Positions 35,026-46,654 of a DNA stretch of 64,000 nt are shown one piece after another. The stretch is taken from NCBI GenBank assembly GCA_022376925.1, contig JAIOJX010000005.1, positions 93,097,001 through 93,161,000 of the forward strand. The letters run 5' to 3'. How positions within the stretch are numbered: the stretch's first letter is position 1; each line of letters opens with the position of its first letter. The notes under the pieces are model-generated. The model saw only the letters and a program-made list of their open reading frames with translations, was not told the DNA's origin and made no database searches. Made by a program: the position numbers and the translations under genes. The stretch is from Tragulus kanchil. Lineage: Eukaryota > Chordata > Mammalia > Artiodactyla > Tragulidae.

Positions 35026-37222
35026 TTGATGTTCAGTCGCTCAGTCGTGTCTGACTCTTTGCGACCCCATGGACTGCAGCATGCCAGGCTTCCTTGTCCT
35101 TCATTATCTCCCGAAGTTTGCCCAAACTCATGTTCGTTGAGTCGGTGATACCATCCAACCATCCAACCATCTCATCCTCTGTCACCCCCTTCTCCTGCTG
35201 TCAGTATGTCCCAGCATCAGGGTCTTTTCCAAAGAATGGGCTCTTTGGAGTCAGTATTGACCAAAGTATTGGAGCTTCAGCTTCGGCATCCATCATTCCA
35301 ATGAATATTCAGGGTTGATTTACTTTAGGATCGACTGGTTTGATCTCCTTACTGTCCAAAGGACTCTCAAGAATCTTCCAGCACCAGTTTGAAAGCATCA
35401 ATTCTTTGGTGCTCAGCCTTCTTTATGGTCCAACTCTCATATTCATACATGACTACTGGAAAAATCATAGCTTTGACTATATGGACTTTTGTCGGCAAAG
35501 TGATGTCTCTGCTTTTTATATTTGTAATTTTTAATTTATTTGTTTTTAGTGGAAGGATAATTGCTTTACAGTATTGTGTTGGTTTCTGCCTAACATTAAC
35601 AAGAATATCTGCTTTTTAACCTAGACCTACGCTGTCTAGGTTTGTCATAGCTTTTCTTTCAAGGAGCAAGTGTCTTAATTTCATGACTGTAGTTACTATC
35701 TGCAGTGATTTTGGAGCCCAGGAAAATAAAAACTTGTCAGACCTTTGCTTCCATTTTTTCCCCTATTTGCCATGAAATGATGGGACTGGATGCTATGATC
35801 TTGGTTTTTTTTGAATGTTGAGTTTTAAGGCAGCTTTTTTACTCTCTTCTTTTACCTTCATCAAGAGAATCTTTAGTTCCTCTTCTCTTTCTGGCATTAG
35901 GGTGGTATCATTTGCATATCCAAGGCTGTTGATATTTTTCCTGGCAATCTTGATTCTAGCTGGTGATTCAGTTGTAGTCTGGCATTTTGCATTATGTACT
36001 CTGCTTATTAAGTTAAATAAGCAGGGTGACAATATACAGGCTTGATGTACTCCTTTCTCAATTTGGAACCATTCTATTGTTCTATGTCCATTTTTCATTG
36101 TTGCTTCTTGACCTGCATACAGGTTTCTCAGGAGGTAGGTGGTCTGGTATTCTTATCTCTTTCAGAATATTCCACAGTTTGTTGTGATCTACAGAAAGGC
36201 TTTAGTGTAGTCAATGAAGCAAGCATAAGTGTTTTTGGACTTCACTAAATGTACAGCGCTAGGTGAGTGACCACACCATCATGGTTATCCAGGTCATTGA
36301 GACCATTTTTGTATAGTTCTTCTGTGTATCCTTGCCACTTCTGCTTAATCTCTTCTGCTTCTATTAGATCCTTGCTGTTTCTGTCCTTTATTGTGCCCAT
36401 CTTTGCACAAAATGTTCCCTTGGTATCTCTAATTTTCTTGAAGAGATCTCTAGTCTTTCCCATTCTATTGTTTTCCTCTGTTTCTTTACAGTGTTCTCTT
36501 AAGAAGGCTTTCTGATCTCTCTTTGCTATTCTTTGGGACTCTGCATTCAGTTGGGTATATCTTTCCCTTCCTCCTTTCCTGTTCACTTCGCTCTTTTTTT
36601 TCAGTGATTTGTAAGGCCTCCTCATACAATTGCTTTGCCTTCTTACACTTACTTTTCTTTTAGGTGATTTTGGTCACTGACTCCTATACAATGTTATGCA
36701 CCTTTGTCCATAGTTTTTCAGGCACTCTGTCAGATCTAATCCCTTAAATTTATTCATCGCCTCCACTGTATAATCGTAAGGGTTTTTTTTTTTTTTTTTT
36801 TTTTTTGAGGGGGAGCTGTTGCGGAGGGAGGGGGGCAGGTGGGCCACTTCTGTTGGTCTTTCATTTATCTATTTTTCATCCATGTTTGTTCTTTGGCCCG
36901 TGTGGGCCTCCCATCGCGGTGGCCTCTCTTGTCGCAGATCACTGGCTCTGGGCGGATGCACTCCAGAGCTCCGGCTCGGTAATTGGACACATCCGTCCAA
37001 CCACTCCGCGGCACGTGGGATCTTCCCAGGTCAGGGCTCGAACCGGCGCCCCTTGCACTGAAAGGCGGTGTCCTTACCCAGTGGACCACCAGGGCAGCCC
37101 AATCGTAAGTGTTTTGATATAGATCATACCTGAATGGTCTAGCAGTTTTCTGTACTTTCCTCAATTTAAAGCCTGAATTTTGCAGTAAGGGGCTCATGAT
37201 CTGAGCCACTGGTAGCTCCAGA
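35026..37222 (-). mobile_element. BovB (RTE) LINE, near full span, inserted in the tandem array
   Basis: The 3' terminus is on the left (GTTCAGTCGCTCAGTCGTGT). The reverse transcriptase region is at 35793-36098, where the minus strand reads WFQIEKGVHQ, LSPCLFNL and YANDTTLM (the usual catalytic YADD-type motif is changed to YAND). A jump near 36250 deletes roughly 1 kb or more of coding sequence, and the 5' coding part continues to 37222. A SINE-V sits at 36781-37100. Flanks GAGTTCAG (35015) and GAATTCAG (37223) may be the target-site duplication. Not active. Confidence 0.88.
36781..37100 (-). mobile_element. SINE-V nested in BovB
   Basis: Flanked by AATCGTAAG at 36772-36780 and 37101-37109. 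It interrupts the 5' part of the BovB at 35026-37222, so it is younger than that LINE insertion. Confidence 0.9.
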
Positions 37223-37226
37223 GAAT

Positions 37227-37951
37227 TCAGGGGCTATTTAATTTAAAGTGGTGGTGTAGGGACGGGTGAGTGCACTGAGAGTGAAGGAGAGAGAAATATC
37301 CTCATGTGTAGGGCACTTCATTGAGCTTAGACGGAGAGGAGGAAAGAATCAGGCTGGCAGTGCCAGATGCCAGTGCAGGCCCTGGGCTGGGGTAGTAGTG
37401 GAGGAAGAGCTGAGAACTGGAGTAAGAGCTGATGGCCACAAGAGGGCACCAGAGCATGGATGGAGGCCCCCTGTGGATCCCTGGCTTTACTTCCAGGTTG
37501 GAGATGGAGCACTTCAGTAAAGGTTCATAACTGGGCCCTTCTGACTCACTGGCTCAGATTTGATGGGGGCTCTTCTAACTTGGTGGAGTGTCCAAGTGGC
37601 CGTCTGCAGATAGACTGACTGCCCTTTGTTTCTCCAGAGGCAGGATGTGGGGCCAGGAGTAGCTGACTGGACGCAGGCTTGCAGCTTTTAAGTTGCAGGT
37701 CTGCGAGGGGTGTTGGCATCTGGAAGATGGGGCTGCTGGTCCTGAACGTGGGGCCTGTAAAAGCCCTGGTGTTTTCTGGGCGGGCTGAGCTCATCCCTGC
37801 GTCCTTTCTTCCTTTCAAGAGTTCCCCCCAAACTTCCTTCTTCTTCTCTCATATATGCCTCTTCTTCCTGTCCCCTGATGACTTCACCAAAACCAGGTCA
37901 ACTGAATTAATGGGGTGCAAACTGAGTTAAAGCTAGGCAGCATCATGTGAG
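37227..37951 (+). repeat. Tandem array unit B (725 bp)
   Basis: A full unit starting TTCAGGGGCTATTTAA. It resembles the next two units along its length: a GTGAGTGC segment, a CATTGAGCTTAGA segment, a CTCF-like motif at 37436, CTCCAGAGGCAGGATG at 37632, and an AATTAATGGGG block near the end. I do not recognise the repeat family. A tandem segmental duplication or an old LTR cluster are both possible. Confidence 0.75.
37436..37450 (+). promoter_or_regulatory. CTCF-like motif, array unit B
   Basis: The sequence is CCACAAGAGGGCACC, same strand as in unit A. After subtracting the BovB insertion it is about 766 bases from the unit A motif. Confidence 0.5.
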
Positions 37952-38772
37952 TTCAGCGGGGCTATTTAAAGTAGTGGGGTGAGGTAGGGAAAGATGAGTG
38001 CCCTGGCAGACCTGGAGAGAGAAGTATCCCCATCCATAGAGCTCTTTATTGAGCTTAGAGGGAGAAGAGGGAGAAAATCAGGCTGGCAGTTCCCAAGGCA
38101 AGTGCAGCCCCCCAGGGCAGGGAGGGAGAAGAGGAGGAAGAGTTGAGAGTTGGCTTTAGAGTTGATCACCATAAGAGGGCGCCAGAGCACCAATGGAGCC
38201 TATCTGTGGGTCCCTGTCCATCAGGCTTCTAGATGGCGTTGGATTTGGGATTGGCAGAATCTCAAGGAGATGCCCAGAGAGGAGGGGTTGATTACCAGGT
38301 CCCACTGATTCACTAGCTCCAATTGCATCACCTCACTGAGCGGGCAGAGATCTGCCTTTGGCTTCAGAGGTGGCACTTCCAGCCTGGTTGGGCTTCCGGT
38401 GTCTAGTCAGACAGGCTGTCTGCAGACTGAATACCCCTTCTTCCTCCAGAGGTGGGACACTCTGGACCCAGAAATACCTGGCCTGACTTGGGCTTGCAGC
38501 TTTTAAGCTGCCAGCTTGTGAGGTTTGGTATCTGGAAAGTGGGGCTGGTGGTCCCAAACCAGGAGCATGTAAAAGCCCTGGTATTTGCTGGGTGAACTGA
38601 GCTCATTCCTGTTCCCCTTTTCTCAAGAGTTCTTCCCAAATGTTTTTCTTCCCTTTCCACTTGATCAACTTCTTCCTGTCCCCACAACCCTACTGGGGGA
38701 ACCTGACCAAAACCAGGTCATGTGAATTAATGGGGGAACTAATTGAATTAAAGCCAGGTAATATCATCTGAC
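37952..38772 (+). repeat. Tandem array unit C (821 bp)
   Basis: This unit starts TTCAGCGGGGCTATTTAAAG and follows unit B in the same order of landmarks, with the CTCF-like motif at 38169 and the CTCCAGAGGTGGGACA block near 38444. It is longer than unit B, mainly between the motif and that block. It ends with a GAATTAATGGGGG-type segment like unit B. Confidence 0.75.
38169..38183 (+). promoter_or_regulatory. CTCF-like motif, array unit C
   Basis: The sequence is CCATAAGAGGGCGCC, 733 bases from the unit B motif. One core base (C to T at position four) weakens it. Confidence 0.4.
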
Positions 38773-39240
38773 TTCAGGGGACTGATTGATTTAAAGTAGT
38801 GGTATGAGGCAGGGAGGGCTAAGTGCCCAGGAAGATTTTGAGGAAGACGTACCCTCCTCTGTAGGGCTTTGCATTGTGTTTAGAGGGAGAGAAGAAAGTA
38901 TCAGAGTGGCAGATGTTCAAGGCCAGTGCAGCCGTTAGGGCTGAGGAAGGGGAGGGAGACAGGAGGGGCTGAGACTTGGTGTTAGAGCATGTGGCCACTA
39001 GAGGGTGCCAGATCACCCGTGCAGCCCACCTGAGGCACCCTAGCTGGACCTTCAGGTTTGGAGTCAGGAGTTGGGGATGGCTTCTTCATGTGTCCTCCCC
39101 AGCATGAGGGCCCAGACTTCTCACTGATCAACTCAGATATCCAGGGCTCATGTCCCAAGAGAAGTTCAGGACACGCCTGCGTTGACTTGTGTGACTGACC
39201 TTTGAAGTTGCATGCATTTGGCTGAGGTGCTTATTGAGGT
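38773..39240 (+). repeat. Tandem array unit D, partial and diverged
   Basis: The first 280 bases (TTCAGGGG start, TTTAAAGTAGTGG, GTAGGGCTTTGCATTG, CTCF-like motif at 38995) align with units B and C. Beyond about 39060 the likeness fades to short matches such as CTTTGAAGTTGCA, so the right edge is approximate. Confidence 0.6.
38995..39009 (+). promoter_or_regulatory. CTCF-like motif, array unit D
   Basis: The sequence is CCACTAGAGGGTGCC, 826 bases from the unit C motif. It matches the core except T for C after GGG. Confidence 0.4.
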
Positions 39241-39539
39241 CAGCTTGGGTTCAGATGGAGGGGACTCAAGCCCCACCTCTTGGTGGAGCAAGTCCGTGTA
39301 ACAGTGCAGAAAGGGCATGTGTGGCCACCTATGATAAAAGACTACTGCAAGAGTTCCTATGTTAACATGCAGCCCAATCTCAACCTGTTAACCAAATGTA
39401 GCCCATCCTGTTGAGAAGTTCCACCTGCATTTTTCTAAAATGCCTCTTTCTCTTACACCACTCCTGTGTCTCTCTTGACTATTGAAAAGGTGCTGAACAG
39501 TCCACACCCACCAAAGGCAAATCACAACCTTCTGGGTCC

Positions 39540-39740
39540 CAGAGATCTGAGTTCTGGTTCTGCCACCTATGAACCTTGTGGCTTCTGGCAAGTCTCTTAA
39601 TCACCCCAGCCTCAGTTTTATTGTTTTTAAAATGTGTATGATAATACCTCTTTTCAAAAAAAAAAAAAAGTATTTATTGAACTCCTACCGTGGGCCAGAC
39701 CTGTTGCTTTGGATGGTTGAATGCAGTGGGCAAATAAGCC
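39540..39740 (+). mobile_element. MIR SINE followed by MIR/L2-like segment
   Basis: GAGTTCTGGTTCTGCCACCT, CTTCTGGCAAGTCTCTTAAT and CAGCCTCAGTTTTATTG fit MIR. After poly-A, TATTTATTGAACTCCTACCG and GGGCCAGACCTGTTGCTTTG fit another ancient MIR/L2 end. Confidence 0.7.
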
Positions 39741-40603
39741 TCATGGAGCTCATATTCCAGTGGCCGTGCTGACTTGTGAGCCGTTGAGAAAATTCAAAGA
39801 AGCAATGCATGGGATGCAGGTCCTTGCCCCAGCCTGGCCAGAAGGCCTGCTTGGGAATGCCTTCCATCACTGTCTTCATCATCGTCGTCTTCAGCATTCT
39901 CCTCCTCTCTTCAATGCTCTTCCTCCTAGGACAGGCGAAATGTTTCCACAGATGATGATGCCCAAGAAACCTTAAGACAATGAATTTGTGCTGCAAATCA
40001 AGAGTCTGAATCTTTTGGGACAAAGAAGGAGAATAACTGGCTGGAAAAAAAAAGTAAAAGCATTTCAAGCACATCATCACCAGCGCTATAATCACTTAAG
40101 AACAGTTAAGTCAACCATGAAATTAACAAGGAGCAGGAATCTGTGCTCCTTCCACTCAGATCACTGTGGCTGGGCTCCGTATTTACTGAGATAAACATCT
40201 CCCATGAGCGTCCTGGGCCTCTGAGGAGAGTGTCCCTTCTAGAGATAATATTCTCATTAATGCAAGACAAACAGAAGGCAGGCTTTGGCAGCAGGCCCAG
40301 CCCTGGCAGTCTCTGACTGTGTGACAGTCTCCCTCCTGTGAAGAACCCTAGGTTGGGGACAAGGACAGAGGTCATCTGTGTATAGCGCTGCGCTGCATCC
40401 AGTCCACGCCATGTACCCCAACCAGCTCACCTGTGCTTGGCCTCCAGCCTCTGATCTCCAGGGCCTGTGCCGTCCCGCCTGTACTACACGGCCTGGAGAC
40501 TTGCCTTAAGCCTGTGGCCTGTGCTGACATCCTGGGGTATCTGGCTTGGCTTCTATCCAAACATCTAAACTGGGATATGTGACATCTAATCCTATATAAG
40601 GGC
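39741..40603. other. Unique interval with a GA-triplet-rich patch
   Basis: Around 39860-39935 the minus strand is rich in GAA, GAT and GAG triplets (acidic codons in one frame), but stops interrupt and no gene is recognisable. Confidence 0.4.
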
Positions 40604-40812
40604 GTTCCTGGTGGCTCAGTGGTAAAGAATCTTCTTGTCAATTCAGAAGATGCAGGTTTGATCTTTGGGTTGGGAAGATCTCCTGGAGGAGGAAATGGCA
40701 GCCCACTCAAGTATACTTGCCTGGAGAATCCCATGGACAGAGGAACCTGGCAGGCTACAGTCCATTGGGTCACAAAGAGAAAGTCACAACTTAGTGACTG
40801 AGCACACACTCA
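40604..40812 (+). mobile_element. Bov-tA SINE, full length
   Basis: GCGTTCCTGGTGGCTCAGTG head, TTGGGTTGGGAAGATCTCCT, CATGGACAGAGGAACCTGGC and AGTCACAACTTAGTGACTGA. Confidence 0.88.
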
Positions 40813-40842
40813 CAAAATTTCATTATTACTGAATGACTTGGA

Positions 40843-41045
40843 GGATTTCTTTGGTGATCCAGTGGCTAAGACTCCACGATCTCAATGCAGGGGGCCTGGG
40901 TTCGATCCCTGGTCAGGGGACTAGATCCCACATTCTGCAACAAAGGGTTTGCATGTTGCAACTTAAAAAATAAACAGCTATCTCACATGCCACAAGTAAG
41001 GCCAGGCATAGTCAAATAAATAAATAAACTTTTTTAATTAAAAAA
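40843..41045 (+). mobile_element. CHR-type SINE with extended tail
   Basis: GGATTTCTTTGGTGATCCAG, GGGTTCGATCCCTGGTCAGG, ATAAATAAATAAAC tail. An A-rich segment at 40963 suggests two adjacent tails. Confidence 0.8.
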
Positions 41046-44000
41046 GAAACACTTGGAGGATAAGTAATGATATTATTATTTTTTTAACATTGAAGCACAG
41101 CTGAGAATGCAGCATCACCAGTTCCCTCTAGGTCTTCAGTCCAGACCATCCAAGGGTCTCCATCTCCCCACCCCTTCCTCTATTCCATCACTCCCAGCCA
41201 CTCTTCTTGGCTCCCTACTGTGCCTTTGAAACTTGAAGCATTGCTCTTCCTGATTTGTTGTACTAAGCATGATGGATGCTTCATCCTTTAAGGGGATATG
41301 GTGGGAAGCCAACAAATACCACTGGTCCGCTGTGCTTGTGTCAGTCAGCGTGGGCTAAGAGATGTTGCTGAAAGAAATGATGCCAAATCTCAGTGCTGTG
41401 TGACAGCAAATGATTATTTCTCGCCTGCCCCTAAAGTCCGTTGCAAGCTGGCCTCAGCTCTGCTCACTTAGGGCCCCAGGATTCAGAAGCAGTCAGTCTG
41501 TGGGTCTCCCAGGCGAGAGAAAAGAGCAGTGGGAGAACCACACGCAGGCTCCTTATGTTCCACTTGGAAGAGGCACATGGTACTTCCCTCGGATTTCCTT
41601 GGCCAAAACAAGTCAGTTGCCAAGCCTGCTGTCCATTTTTTTTTAAGGGCGGGTGGGGGAAGCATGATCCTAACAGGGAGGGACTGTAGGAGGGACATCA
41701 GACATTTAGTGCAAATCCCGCCAAACACAAATGGCGCTGGTGCTTCTCTGATGATGATGCCTTTAGGCTCCTCCATGGAACCCTGTGAAGAAGATAGAAG
41801 TGACTCTTTTTACAGATGTAAACAGGGGCTCTGGGGCCATGGGAGCAGCAACTCAGTGGAGGTCTGGAATTCCCCCTGGAGAGCCCTGGGGCGCTGCATT
41901 TCAGTACCAGTTTGGAGCCAGAGTGATCTGGGAAATTCCATAGGGAATTCCAGCTCTAACCCAGGTTGGCAGAGTGACACATAGTATTTAGGGAGACATG
42001 CAGAAGCATATGAGTCCTAGAGTCCAGTTAGGCAGGTTGGGAGGGTCTAAGACAGCCCACAGGTGGGACTGGAATTGTTGATGGGGAGACCTGTGGGTGA
42101 TCCTCAGGTAGATCAGCCTCGCTCTCTGGTTGCAGCCCTCCTGCTCTTCAGAATCCCATCTGAATTTCCTTTCTGAGACTTTCTCCAGAATGAAGGGAGG
42201 TCTTGGCAGACAAGGACCCTGTTCTCCCCATTCTGAGTTTCTCCTTGCATGATCCTGGACTCTTAGAAGCTGGACTTAGCAATCCGTGGCCAGAGGCATT
42301 TGCTCACAGGTATCCCCTGGACCCAGAGGACTGTGTAAACATTTGCCCTGATGCGCAGAGTCTAGTTCAATGAACGCTAGTCACATAGTCTTTCACTGTC
42401 TATCAAGCCCAAGTTTGCTTGCAGGATGATGCCCAGAGTCCTTGGTTTAGATACTCCCATTAGGCTTCTTGAGCCCATCTGCAAAGAAAAGAGGCTTCAC
42501 AGTCTCACACAGTTTTCTTTCTGGAAAGAACCCAGTTGTAACTCTTCAGAGTCAGGAGAGGTTTTGGAGACCCTGGCGTCCAACATGCTCTTTCTGGAAC
42601 TCACATTCAAGGAGAGGAAGGCAAAGAGCAAGGTCGCTGGTTGAGACAGAAAACAAGCATATCATGGCCAACCCCCTCTTGGCCTCAATAATATCAGGTC
42701 CTATGAACAGTGACAGCCATGTTGGGCCCCCCTCCAGGTGTTGCCAGTGGCCAGAACATGCTACATGTTCGAGGAAACCCCAGGACCCCTCCTCCAGAAG
42801 GTTCCCTTGGACATGTAGCAGAAGAGAGTGAGCAGTGGATTCAGAACTGCAGGCCGTGAGTTCAAGTCCTGACTGCCATTTATTGCCTGTGTAATCCTGA
42901 GGAATTGATTTAAGCTCTCTGAGCACCTATAAAGTTGTACTAAAGCTGCATCAACTTTGTTTTATGGGTGTCAGATGACAAGAAGACTGCACTGCTCTTT
43001 CCTACCTCCCCTGGATCTCCTACAGACTAATGACTTTGCTGTGTATATGGAGTTGATGGGAGAGAAACTGTACACTTAATCAGTTCTGAAATGTATACTC
43101 ATACACTTCAACATTTCAGAAATCATATCACATCTCTCCATCAACAGTGTTAACTTTCTGTTGGCTCATGGCAGCCCTGGGGTCAATATTGCTTCTTGCA
43201 CATGTCACTCCTGGTAGCCTGACTGGATGAACTCACCCGCTCCATGTTTCTGTCAACAAATTATGGAAGGACCATCAGAGGAAGGAACCAGATCCTGGAT
43301 GGTGTCTGAAGTGTTCTACTGATGCCTTCTGGAAAGATCAAGAAAGTACCAGCACCAAGCCTTGTAGAACAGGGATCAGTGGTGTATATAGAAAAAGTTC
43401 AGGGGGTCTTGTGTGTAGAAATGCCACATTATCTGTGCCCCTGTTGATACAGAGAAGAACGTCAGGTGGAAAAACCTGGATATTGATATCACCGTCAGAA
43501 AGTGACCAGCAGTACCTCTCTCTGTCTCTCTCACACACATACACATTCATGCTCTACCTCAGGATAAGGCGTCTCCCATGAATGGGCAGAGACTCAAGCT
43601 CTTTCCTCTTCTTTTGCCAGGGAGCCTCTGTGACTGGGAATGCAGCCCAGGAAGCCACGTTAAGCATCACCAAGACCCAGCAGTTGCTTTCACATGCAGT
43701 TGCTTTCACATGCATGCCCATTGTTTACTTCCAACCCAAACAAATCCTTTATGTTTACATTTGATTATATACTAATTGTACAAATAATACATGTGCATGT
43801 TCTATTATTTAGAAAAAAATGAAACTTAGAGATGAGTCAGAAATCTTTCCACATGGCCACCTCCTCCTTGCCACCAAGCCCAAGGCCCTCCCCAAAGATG
43901 ACATCATAACTGTTTAGGGTGTGTATCCTTCCTCATAGTTTGTTTTGCTTGATTTGCTTTTGCATAATCTGGATTTCATGGTGAGTTAACACAAATAGTT

Positions 44001-44193
44001 AACATAAATGGTACTCCACATATTCATGGTTTTGCATGCTGTCTCTTTAACAAGGAATCTTGGGAGAACTGTATTAAGCATATGTAGGATTATCTCATTT
44101 ATAAACTGAATATTGATAAAATTTATTTACCCTTTTCCATCTTGATAGGCATTTGGTTGTTTATTTTATATATATTTGTGTCACTACTATTAT
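41046..44193. other. Longest mostly unique interval
   Basis: About 3 kb with one MIR (42830-42965). 41337-41440 (GTGTCAGTCAGCGTGGGCTA) recalls an old MaLR LTR start. No exon-like block with splice signals and a long frame that I could defend. Confidence 0.45.
42830..42965 (+). mobile_element. MIR SINE
   Basis: AGTTCAAGTCCTGACTGCCA, TTGCCTGTGTAATCCTGAGG and TTAAGCTCTCTGAGC match MIR. Confidence 0.72.
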
Positions 44194-44998
44194 TGTTGCT
44201 ATTGTTCAGTTGCTAAATCATGTCCTACTCTTTGTGACCCCATGGAATGCAGCATGCCAGGCTTCCCTGTCTTTTACAATTTCCTGGATTTTGCTGAAAT
44301 TCATGACCATTGAGTTGGTGATGCCATCTAACCATCTCATTCTCTGTCATTTCCTTCTCCTCCTGCCCTCAATCTCCTTTCTGTCCAAGGGACTCTTAAG
44401 AGTCTTTTCCAGCACCACAGTTCGAAAGCATCAGTTCTTTGGTGCTCAGCCTTCTTTATGGTCCAGCGCTCACATCTATGCATTACTACTGGAAAAACCA
44501 TAACTTTGACCACAGCTTTTGGCCCTTTGTTGGAAAAGTGATGTACCTGCTGTTTATTATGCCGTCTAGATTTGTCATAGTTTTTCTTCCAAGGAGCAAG
44601 CCTCTTTTAATTTTGTGGCTGCAGTCACCATCTGAAGTGATTTGGGAGCCCAAGAAAAACTGTTTCTGCTTTTTCCTCGTCTATCTGCCATGAAGTCATG
44701 GGACCAGATGCCATGATATTTGTTTTTTGAATGTTGAGTTTTAAGCCAACTTTATCACTCTCCTCTTTCATCTTCATCCACGAGGCGCTTTAGTTCTTCT
44801 TCACTTTCTGTCATTAATGTGGTGTCTTCTGCCTATCTGAGGTTGTTGATATTTTGCCCAGAAATCTTGATTCCAGCTTGTGATTCATCCAGCCTGGCAT
44901 TTGGCATGATGTACTCTGAATAAAAATTTAAAAAGCAAGGGGACAATATGCAGCCTTAACGTACTCCTTTCCCAATTTTGAACCAGTTGCTGCTATAA
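44194..44998 (-). mobile_element. BovB (RTE) LINE, 3' portion
   Basis: TTGTTCAGTTGCTAAATCAT, AGCATGCCAGGCTTCCCTGT, CAGTTCTTTGGTGCTCAGCC, TGAATGTTGAGTTTTAAGCC and CAATATGCAGCCTTAACGTA. Heavily mutated. The part from 44346 is repeated at 45499-46151. Confidence 0.85.
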
Positions 44999-46654
44999 AC
45001 AAGGCTAAATAAACATCCTTGTTTAGTAAGTTTATGCATATGTGTAGGAACTAAAATTGTTTTACACTTTAATTTTAGTAGATATGGCCAAATTGTCCTG
45101 AAAAATGCTGTACCTGTTTGCACTCTTATCAATTTTAAATATTATTCATTTTTTCCCAGATTAGTGAAAAATATATCTCATACCTTGAGATTGTACAATG
45201 TAATATTAATGTAAATTTATTTTTATAGATTTTTTACTTTGTGTCTTAAGAATGACTTTCCTAACAGACATGGACAGTAGACATATGGACATTGTGGGGA
45301 ATTAACAGTGGGTGGGAGGTATAAAGGAAGTAGCATGAAAACCTATGTGAAGAAAATAGCTATTGTTATTGCACTATGAGAAAAGGGGATCCTGGGCTTC
45401 CCTGGTGGTCCAGTGGGTAAAGACACTGCCTTGCAGTGCAGGGGCGTCGGTTTGATCACTGGCCTGGGAAGATCTCATGTGCCACGGAGCAGTGGACCGT
45501 CATTTCCTTCTCCTCCTGCCCTCAATCTCCTTTCTGTCCAAGGGACTCTTAAGAGTCTTTTCCAGCACCACAGTTCGAAAGCATCAGTTCTTTGGTGCTC
45601 AGCCTTCTTTATGGTCCAGCTCACATCTATGCATTACTACTGGAAAAACCATAACTTTGACCACAGCTTTTGGCCCTTTGTTGGAAAAGTGATGTACCTG
45701 CTGTTTATTATGCCGTCTAGATTTGTCATAGTTTTTCTTCCAAGGAGCAAGCCTCTTTTAATTTTGTGGCTGCAGTCACCATCTGAAGTGATTTGGGAGC
45801 CCAAGAAAAACTGTTTCTGCTTTTTCCTCGTCTATCTGCCATGAAGTCATGGGACCAGATGCCATGATATTTGTTTTTTGAATGTTGAGTTTTAAGCCAA
45901 CTTTATCACTCTCCTCTTTCATCTTCATCCACGAGGCGCTTTAGTTCTTCTTCACTTTCTGTCATTAATGTGGTGTCTTCTGCCTATCTGAGGTTGTTGA
46001 TATTTTGCCCAGAAATCTTGATTCCAGCTTGTGATTCATCCAGCCTGGCATTTCGCATGATGTACTCTGAAAAAAAATTTTAAAAAAGCAAGGGGACAAT
46101 ATGCAGCCTTAACGTACTCCTTTCCCAATTTTGAACCAGTTGCTGCTATAAACAAGGCTAAATAAACATCCTTGTTTAGTAAGTTTATGCATATGTGTAG
46201 GAACTAAAATTGTTTTACACTTTAATTTTAGTAGATATGGCCAAATTGTCCTGAAAAATGCTGTACCTGTTTGCACTCTTATCAATTTTAAATATTATTC
46301 ATTTTTTCCCAGATTAGTGAAAAATATATCTCATACCTTGAGATTGTACAATGTAATATTAATGTAAATTTATTTTTATAGATTTTTTACTTTGTGTCTT
46401 AAGAATGACTTTCCTAACAGACATGGACAGTAGACATATGGACATTGTGGGGAATTAACAGTGGGTGGGAGGTATAAAGGAAGTAGCATGAAAACCTATG
46501 TGAAGAAAATAGCTATTGTTATTGCACTATGAGAAAAGGGGATCCTGGGCTTCCCTGGTGGTCCAGTGGGTAAAGACACTGCCTTGCAGTGCAGGGGGGC
46601 GTCGGTTTGATCACTGGCCTGGGAAGATCTCATGTGCCACGGAGCAGCTGGACC
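44346..46654. repeat. Direct duplication, offset about 1153
   Basis: Copy one is 44346 to about 45492 and copy two is 45499-46654. Differences are a 2-base deletion, A-run lengths, a G-run length and one G/C change. The join falls inside a SINE-V, which is truncated in copy one and complete in copy two. Confidence 0.88.
45394..45492 (+). mobile_element. SINE-V truncated by duplication junction
   Basis: About 99 bases of the head and early body. It stops at the join with the next block and is the same locus as the complete element at 46547. Confidence 0.8.

Larger units (their letters stand above)
32976..35060. repeat. Direct duplication, offset 1064
   Basis: Copy one is 32976-33996 and copy two is 34040-35060, each 1021 bases. 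The spacer 33997-34039 is a degraded repeat of 32925-32975, the genuine left flank. The duplicated block includes one unit of the CTCF-motif tandem array and the first bases of a BovB. Confidence 0.9.

Noticed and set aside
35793..36625. Minus-strand frames with reverse transcriptase-like residues
   Set aside because: They are remnants of a BovB LINE with stops, a large deletion and a SINE insertion, so not a host gene.
37227..39240. Could the 0.75 kb units be solo LTRs of one endogenous retrovirus?
   Set aside because: They follow each other directly in the same orientation with no internal region, and I saw no clear TG...CA ends. Tandem duplication is the simpler reading, though a known LTR match would change this.
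39685..40095. Minus-strand 136-residue frame next to a GAA/GAT-rich patch, possibly an acidic-protein retrocopy
   Set aside because: The acidic run is in a different frame from the long frame and is broken by stops. I could not match it to a known gene or find poly-A or target-site repeats.
4153..45844. Plus-strand frames of 116-143 residues at 44153-44503 and 45413-45844
   Set aside because: They read the antisense of BovB and, in the second case, run across a duplication junction. No coding logic remains.
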